The notes under the pieces were generated by a model, which ran no database searches, was not told the origin of the DNA, and was given only the letters and a program-made list of their open reading frames with translations. Made by a program: the position numbers and the translations under genes. Shown here piece by piece: positions 58,702 through 64,000 of a DNA stretch of 64,000 nucleotides. Source of the DNA: Gammaproteobacteria bacterium HGW-Gammaproteobacteria-15 (lineage in GTDB: Bacteria; Pseudomonadota; Gammaproteobacteria; Enterobacterales; Alteromonadaceae); assembly GCA_002840125.1 (NCBI GenBank), contig PGZF01000007.1, positions 62,001 to 126,000 on the forward strand, in the 5' to 3' direction. Positions within the stretch are counted from its first letter, which is position 1; every line of letters begins with the position of its first letter.

Positions 58702-61455
58702 ATGAATAAAAACACACCAGTGGCTCTGGCCATTAAAACAGCAATGCTGACAGGGTTGTTTGGCAGTGTTGCTTTTACCGCCGCCAGTTATGCACAAGAG
58801 GCTACAACAAACGCCGTAGAGCGTATTGAAGTAACGGGCTCCCGCATCAAACGTACTGATATGGAGGGCGTTGCGCCTGTTACTGTTATTACAGCTGAAG
58901 ATATGGAGCTTAGTGGTTTTAGCAATGTGGAAGAGGTGTTGCAGGCGTCAGTAGCCAACGCGGGCCGAACCATTGAAGGTAATGAAAGTAGCTGGACCCA
59001 GGGCGCTTCAACCATCAACCTGCGTGGTATGGGGGCTAACCGGACATTGGTACTGGTGAATGGTAAGCGCGTACCACAATACCCGGCTGCAACAGGCGGC
59101 ACGTCAAACTTTGTTGATACGTCTACCTTTCCCACCAGTGCGGTAGAGCGGGTAGAAATTCTTACCGGTGGCGCTTCAGCTATTTATGGTTCTGACGCCG
59201 TAGGCGGTGTGGTGAATATTATCCTGAAGAAAAAGTATGACCGTACTACAGTTAACCTGCGCCATGAAAATCCGCAGCACGGCGGGCGTGATCGCACTAA
59301 GGTATCGTTAACTTCTGGCTTTGAAACCCGTCTGGGCCAAACCATGCTGGTGCTGGAATACAGTGATGATGAAATTCTGCGTGCCGGGCAACGTGAGTTC
59401 ACGCAAAAAGGCGGACCTGACGGTACAGACACCCACAGTTCTACTTCTGCCTATTTACGTGACTACGACAAAGTGTTTCATAACGTTGGTGTGTCAGGTT
59501 CTGCGGCCAGCTACATTATGGCTAACCAGCAGCAGTGTGCCGAGCTGTTTGGCGACCGGGGTATCTGGAATGACGAGGAAAGCCGTTATAAGTGTCGTTA
59601 CGATGCAACAACGGATGATGGCCTGCACCCAGGCAAGAAAGAATATAATCTGGTACTGAACCAGTCTGGTGACTTAAGTAATAACTGGCAATACAACCTG
59701 TTGCTGCAAGGCAGCGATAAAGAAACCATCCGTGGTAATGGGCAGAAAAGTGTCAGCCCGACCTTTTATATGGATCGGAATAACCCGGGTAACTACAGCT
59801 ACAGTGCAACAGATTTTGAGCGTACCCGTGAGTTCCGGGTTTACCGGCGTCTGGATGACTATGGCCAGATCCGCGACTACACCGGCAAAGAAAAGAACAT
59901 GAACCTGTCGGCCGGCATTAACGGTCAGATTGGTGACTATGATCTGGAAGTAAGCTGGGCATACGGTAAGAGTAAGTTTGACCGCTATGGCCGCAACCAG
60001 ATGCGGGCAGACCGGCTGCTGGATATTATCAGCTTTAATCCGGCAGATTCTGCTTCCCCGGATAAATGGTATCCGCTGGATAAGATGACACCAGAACAAG
60101 CTGAGTATTTGTACGCTGAAACACTGACAGATGCCGGCTCTGGTATGAACCAGGTACAGGCAGTACTGACCGGTGATCTGCTGGACACCGCCAATGGCCC
60201 TATACAGTTTGCAGTATCAACAGAATGGGCCCGAGACTGGTATTATGACAACAAAGACGAACATACGCTTAGTGGCAATTTGTTAGGCCAGGGCGGTACT
60301 CATGGCCGTGGAGAACGCAAGCGCTATGCGGCTGCCGGTGAGTTGGCTATTCCGGTGCTGGACCGCTCATCAGGTTTAGGCAAAATGGACGCCAGCATTG
60401 CAGTGCGTTTTGATAAGTATGATGACAAATCAGATGTTGGCGGCGCCCTGACACCGCAGGTGGGGCTTACTTATCAGCCGCATGAAGACTGGTTGCTAAG
60501 AGCTAACGCAGGTCGCAGCTTCCGGGCTCCGGATTTACATCGTATGTATGCCGGGGTTAGCCGTTCGTTTTCCAGCACCACCATCAAGGTAGATCCTAAC
60601 CATCCGGTTGGCGTGGATGACAACTATGAATCTATCAGCGCTGGCAACCTTAATCTGTCAGAAGAAAAAGGTAAGTTCTGGAATATTGGTGTGGTAGGGC
60701 AGCTAACCGAAAACATCAGTACTACAGTAGATTTCTGGCGTATTTCGCTGGATGGTGCCGTATACACTGAAACCGTTGATCGGATTTTGCAAAATCCTGC
60801 ATACGATATGACCGGACAAGCGTCATCCTGTAATGATCTGACGTCTATCGGCTATATTACACAGCAATTACCAGGGCAGGAGTACCGCGATGTACTATGC
60901 GTACGCCGCGGTATTATTAACAGTTCTTACGAGTCTTCTCAGGGTATAGACGGCGAACTGGCTTATAACCTGGATCTGAACAGTGTTGGTAAAATCCGTT
61001 TAAAAACCAATTTGTCCTATACCTTGAAAAAAGAGTATCAGGCATTTGATGGGGGCGAGCGGGTTGAAGAAACACAAGATGACTACCTGCCAGCATGGAA
61101 GAGCACGGTGTCGTTGAACTGGAGCCTGCAGGATCTGAGTGTAAACCTGAGCTGGTACTATCTTGGCACCGCAGAGGGTTGGAGCACCTGGACACTGCCT
61201 GACGGCGCTGGCAACAGCTATCAGGAGCGGGTCTGGAGTAAACTGGATGCGAACAAAACGCTTAACCTGAACAGTAGCTACCGCTTTAGCCAGGATACCA
61301 AGCTTACATTAGGCATTAATAACCTGACCGACAACATGCCGCCAGTTTATGCCGAAGGCCACCCAAATCGTAATGATCACCCGTATTACCGCAGTAACAT
61401 GGGCTATAACGTGATTGGCCGTACCTTCTATGCGGCACTGGAACACCGTTTCTGA
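58702..61455 (+). CDS. TonB-dependent outer-membrane receptor
   Basis: 917 aa with a signal peptide (to about ASYAQ, residue 32), a plug domain starting RIEVTGSRIKRTDMEG and containing NLRGMGANRTLVLVNGKRVP, then GGASAIYGSDAVGGVVNIIL. A 22-strand barrel follows, ending in the outer-membrane terminal F (EHRF). This plug type is frequent in Alteromonadales and Xanthomonadales receptors for peptides, carbohydrates or siderophores. The downstream S9 peptidase favours a peptide-related ligand, as an inference. Confidence 0.92.
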   Translation: MNKNTPVALAIKTAMLTGLFGSVAFTAASYAQEATTNAVERIEVTGSRIKRTDMEGVAPVTVITAEDMELSGFSNVEEVLQASVANAGRTIEGNESSWTQGASTINLRGMGANRTLVLVNGKRVPQYPAATGGTSNFVDTSTFPTSAVERVEILTGGASAIYGSDAVGGVVNIILKKKYDRTTVNLRHENPQHGGRDRTKVSLTSGFETRLGQTMLVLEYSDDEILRAGQREFTQKGGPDGTDTHSSTSAYLRDYDKVFHNVGVSGSAASYIMANQQQCAELFGDRGIWNDEESRYKCRYDATTDDGLHPGKKEYNLVLNQSGDLSNNWQYNLLLQGSDKETIRGNGQKSVSPTFYMDRNNPGNYSYSATDFERTREFRVYRRLDDYGQIRDYTGKEKNMNLSAGINGQIGDYDLEVSWAYGKSKFDRYGRNQMRADRLLDIISFNPADSASPDKWYPLDKMTPEQAEYLYAETLTDAGSGMNQVQAVLTGDLLDTANGPIQFAVSTEWARDWYYDNKDEHTLSGNLLGQGGTHGRGERKRYAAAGELAIPVLDRSSGLGKMDASIAVRFDKYDDKSDVGGALTPQVGLTYQPHEDWLLRANAGRSFRAPDLHRMYAGVSRSFSSTTIKVDPNHPVGVDDNYESISAGNLNLSEEKGKFWNIGVVGQLTENISTTVDFWRISLDGAVYTETVDRILQNPAYDMTGQASSCNDLTSIGYITQQLPGQEYRDVLCVRRGIINSSYESSQGIDGELAYNLDLNSVGKIRLKTNLSYTLKKEYQAFDGGERVEETQDDYLPAWKSTVSLNWSLQDLSVNLSWYYLGTAEGWSTWTLPDGAGNSYQERVWSKLDANKTLNLNSSYRFSQDTKLTLGINNLTDNMPPVYAEGHPNRNDHPYYRSNMGYNVIGRTFYAALEHRF

Positions 61456-61473
61456 TCGCAAACCCTTCGTTTT

Positions 61474-61500
61474 AGCCCCGGTAACGGGGCTTTGTTATTT
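61474..61500 (+). terminator. Terminator/attenuator between the TonB receptor and S9 peptidase
   Basis: AGCCCCG (61474-61480) / CGGGGCT (61485-61491) with a GTAA tetraloop, followed by TTGTTATTTTTC. It lies 16 nt after the receptor stop and 14 nt before the peptidase start, so it may reduce rather than abolish read-through to the peptidase gene. Confidence 0.8.
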
Positions 61501-61513
61501 TTCAGGTGGTGTG

Positions 61514-63877
61514 ATGGTTCGTATTTGGTTAAGTATATTAGCTTGCCTGGTATTGCCGCTGCAGGCGCTGACATATCAGCAACCGGATAGCCGGTTGGTA
61601 CAGTTAGCGGATGCCGGCAGCAGTGCAGACTGGCAAGTATCGGCCAGTGGCAACTGGTTAATTCAAACTGAAACAGCGGCTAATCCGGCGCTGGAGGTTT
61701 TACAGCAACATTCGGTTGGGTTGGCAGGGCTGCAAATTAATCTGGCCCAGCTTAGTGCCGGTTTAGGCCGGGGTTACCAGCAAATCAAGGTGCAGCATCT
61801 GCACCAGCAAAAGCGCTATCAAATCGTTGCACAAGCACATCAGCGTTTGTTTAGCCCACGCTTATCACCAGACGACAATTGGCTAAGTGTGGTAGTAGCA
61901 GAGCAGAATGGCGTGTTTATTGAGCTACTCGAGCTTAAAAACGGTAAACGTAAACGGTTACGCCAGCGGCTGAATGCCGTATTGGGTATTCAATACCAGT
62001 GGCTGGCTGATAGCTCAGGCCTGATTGCGGCAGTGGCACCTTCCGGTAGCACGCCAGCTGAGCCTGCGGCAGTTGTGCAGCCGAGAACTCAGGAAACCAG
62101 CGGTAAAAAAACGGCACTGCGTACTTTGCAGTTGCTGCTGCAGTCAGAAAGCGATGCGGCTTACTTTGAGCAGTTAATTCAGACAAAACTGGTACGGATT
62201 TCAACCCGCCTGAAAAGCTCTGTTATTGCTGAGCTGCCGCTACACAGCTTCTCGTTGTCGCCGGACAACCGGTTTATTCTGACTCAGAGTATTGTCAGGC
62301 CCTATTCCTACCGTGTGCGTTATAGCAACTTTCCGCGCCAGGCCGCGGTATATAACCTGCGTGGTGAAAAAATAGCAGAGGCTGGCGGGCTGGCGTTGCA
62401 TGAAAGCGGTAAAACCCGTGATGGGCGGCGTATCATAGCCTGGCAGCCCACACAGCCTGCAACCTTATACTGGGTAGAAAAAAGTGATGATAAAGCCAGT
62501 AAAGACGCAATCTGGCAGTGGCCTGCCCCTTTTTCAGCACAACCGCATAAGCTGCATGATACCGCCTGGCGTTTTAAACGTCTGTTATGGTCAGATAATG
62601 CACTGGTGGTGTTATATGAAAGTGATGCCGATACAGAGCAGGAACGCGGCTGGGTTTTTCCCGCGGGTTTTGGCAGTGATGCACAGCTTTGGTATCAGCG
62701 TAATATCAAAGATCATCAAGCCCTGCCGGGAGAGCCGGTACTGACTAATAACCGTTATCAGCAGCAGGTAATGCAGCAAACAGACAGCGGGGCTTTTTTT
62801 ACCACAGGGCGCAACAACACCTTGCAGGCCGAGTTGCATACGGTACAACCGCAATCTGCTGAGCGGCAGCTTATCTGGCGCTCTGCCAGTGACACCGAAG
62901 ACACTATGCTGCAAATATTACCGCACGGTGGCATCTTATTTACCCGGCAAACGCCGGCGCAGCCGCCCGAGTTATTTAAGTGGGCAGCAGATGGCACCAC
63001 ATCAAGGCTGGTTGCCCGGCATCACCCGGCACCGGCTTATCAGCAGATAACGCAGCAATGGCTGGAATACCAGCGCGCCGACGGCGTTAAGCTTAGCGGC
63101 AGGTTATATCTGCCAGCCGGTTATGATGTTTCAATGGGGCCTTTGCCAGTGTTAATGTGGGCTTATCCGCGGGAATATGCGTCGGCAGAACTGGCCGAAC
63201 AACGCACCGTGCCAGACCAGCGTTTTGTCAGTTTCAGACCCAACAGTGCCCAACCTTATGTTGCCCTGGGCTATGCAGTATTTGATCAGGTAAGTATGCC
63301 TGTTATCAGCAAAAGTACGGCTTTGCCAAATGATGATTTTCTGCCCCAACTTACCGCAAATGCCGAAGCCGCCGTTGACACACTGGTAAAGCTGGGAATA
63401 GCCGAGCGGGGTAATATTGCCGTGGGTGGGCATTCGTATGGTGCTTTTATGGTTGCCAATCTGCTGGCGCACACCGATCTTTTTGCCGCCGGTATTGCCC
63501 GTAGCGGTGCTTACAACCGTAGCCTTACCCCATTTGGCTTTCAGTCAGAAAAGCGCAGTTTGTGGCAAAACACTGCGCTATACACGGCGATGTCACCGTT
63601 TTTGCACGCCGATCGAATTAAAGCGCCATTGCTGCTGATCCACGGTGAAGCGGATGCTAATTCAGGCACTTTTCCCCTGCAGTCGGAGCGACTGTTTGAT
63701 GCGATGCAGGGGCTTGGCAAGGCTGCCCGGCTGGTTTTACTGCCCTATGAGGGGCACCATTATCAGGCCAGAGAATCGGTTTTGCATGTATTGTGGGAGC
63801 AGCAGCAATGGCTGGCCAGGCATCTTAATGCCACGCCGGCAATGCAGTTACTGCAGGCGAAAACGCTGGCAGAATAA
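61514..63877 (+). CDS. Exported S9 (prolyl-oligopeptidase family) serine peptidase
   Basis: 787 aa. The ATG at 61514 (AGGTGGT upstream) gives a signal peptide (MVRIWLSILACLVLPLQALT). A beta-propeller-like region precedes a C-terminal alpha/beta hydrolase with nucleophile S641 (GGHSYGAFM), acid D714 (HGEADANSG) and H748/H749 (EGHHYQAR). The arrangement matches S9C-type peptidases of Xanthomonas and relatives, often beside TonB receptors. The longer frame overlaps the receptor gene. Substrate probably short peptides. Confidence 0.9.
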   Translation: MVRIWLSILACLVLPLQALTYQQPDSRLVQLADAGSSADWQVSASGNWLIQTETAANPALEVLQQHSVGLAGLQINLAQLSAGLGRGYQQIKVQHLHQQKRYQIVAQAHQRLFSPRLSPDDNWLSVVVAEQNGVFIELLELKNGKRKRLRQRLNAVLGIQYQWLADSSGLIAAVAPSGSTPAEPAAVVQPRTQETSGKKTALRTLQLLLQSESDAAYFEQLIQTKLVRISTRLKSSVIAELPLHSFSLSPDNRFILTQSIVRPYSYRVRYSNFPRQAAVYNLRGEKIAEAGGLALHESGKTRDGRRIIAWQPTQPATLYWVEKSDDKASKDAIWQWPAPFSAQPHKLHDTAWRFKRLLWSDNALVVLYESDADTEQERGWVFPAGFGSDAQLWYQRNIKDHQALPGEPVLTNNRYQQQVMQQTDSGAFFTTGRNNTLQAELHTVQPQSAERQLIWRSASDTEDTMLQILPHGGILFTRQTPAQPPELFKWAADGTTSRLVARHHPAPAYQQITQQWLEYQRADGVKLSGRLYLPAGYDVSMGPLPVLMWAYPREYASAELAEQRTVPDQRFVSFRPNSAQPYVALGYAVFDQVSMPVISKSTALPNDDFLPQLTANAEAAVDTLVKLGIAERGNIAVGGHSYGAFMVANLLAHTDLFAAGIARSGAYNRSLTPFGFQSEKRSLWQNTALYTAMSPFLHADRIKAPLLLIHGEADANSGTFPLQSERLFDAMQGLGKAARLVLLPYEGHHYQARESVLHVLWEQQQWLARHLNATPAMQLLQAKTLAE

Positions 63878-63974
63878 GCCCTGCTGGTTTGTTAACAATT
63901 ACAGCTGTTTTTCTACCCGTCTGTGGTAAGATTTGACGGGTAGACCTAAGCAGGAAAACCTAGATCGGGAAGGC

Positions 63975-64000
63975 ATGACAACGCAGCAATCTTTTTATCT
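63975..64000 (+). CDS. Start of an unidentified gene (partial)
   Basis: Only the first eight codons are present (MTTQQSFY...), preceded by GGGAAGG at a fitting distance. A 9-bp-arm hairpin (CTACCCGTC 63913-63921 / GACGGGTAG 63935-63943) lies upstream and may end the S9 peptidase transcript or belong to this gene's leader. Too short to identify. Confidence 0.5.

Overview
The window looks like a chromosomal segment of a free-living gammaproteobacterium of the Rheinheimera / Alishewanella / Arsukibacterium type (Alteromonadales-Chromatiaceae). I infer this from housekeeping gene order and protein likeness: rho-trxA-rhlB-gppA, ubiE-ubiJ-ubiB-tatABC-tatD, plsB divergent from lexA, and bioH/comF/nfuA as neighbours. 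A Pseudomonas-like caa3 oxidase cluster, a Pseudomonas-type HemB and a TonB receptor next to a prolyl-oligopeptidase fit the same group. There are no rRNA or tRNA genes, phage, CRISPR array, transposase or obvious broken gene. Coding density is very high, with many 1-13 bp overlaps.

Layout. 1-9.3 kb: methionine salvage (end of mtnA; mtnBCD on the minus strand; a methionine aminotransferase plus omega-amidase on the plus strand), then an MFS transporter, cdd and deoA. A LysR regulator and a small TPR protein lie between mtnA and mtnD. A MetJ-like operator sits between the two divergent methionine-salvage arms. 9.3-18.2 kb: a periplasmic binding-like protein, NDH-2, rho, trxA, rhlB, gppA, a lipoprotein SodC, chaB and a proline iminopeptidase. 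18.3-25.1 kb: a four-gene operon of a TVP38/DedA-like membrane protein, a six-hairpin glycosidase-like protein, a GT4 glycosyltransferase and a large fusion of an alkaline-phosphatase-superfamily domain with an EEP phosphodiesterase domain. I do not recognise it as a named pathway, and it is the best candidate here for an undescribed system.

25.1-33.7 kb (minus strand): a long compact run ubiE-ubiJ-ubiB-tatA-tatB-tatC-(exported protein)-tatD-GGDEF-hemB, joining quinone synthesis, Tat export and haem synthesis with a diguanylate cyclase. A second GGDEF gene lies upstream of it. 33.9-41.1 kb: a DUF885 lipoprotein, small unknown proteins, an EVE protein, tesB, plsB and lexA with its LexA box. 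41.4-49.6 kb: the caa3-type cytochrome c oxidase operon (coxB-coxA-cox11-coxC-surf1-SCO-like-ctaA-ctaB-sco1), with a DUF2909 gene on the opposite strand. 49.6-55.8 kb: polysaccharide deacetylase, nfuA with an IscR-like site, an M14 peptidase, a 264-bp MITE-like element with terminal inverted repeats, comF and bioH. 55.8-64 kb: a tiny flagellar-axial-like protein paired with a putative metalloprotease, a Shewanella-type protein phosphatase, a TonB receptor, an S9 peptidase and the first codons of one more gene.

Functions come from family motifs read by eye, so specific substrates are uncertain for the transporter, the glycosidase, the glycosyltransferase, the phosphatase fusion and the TonB receptor.
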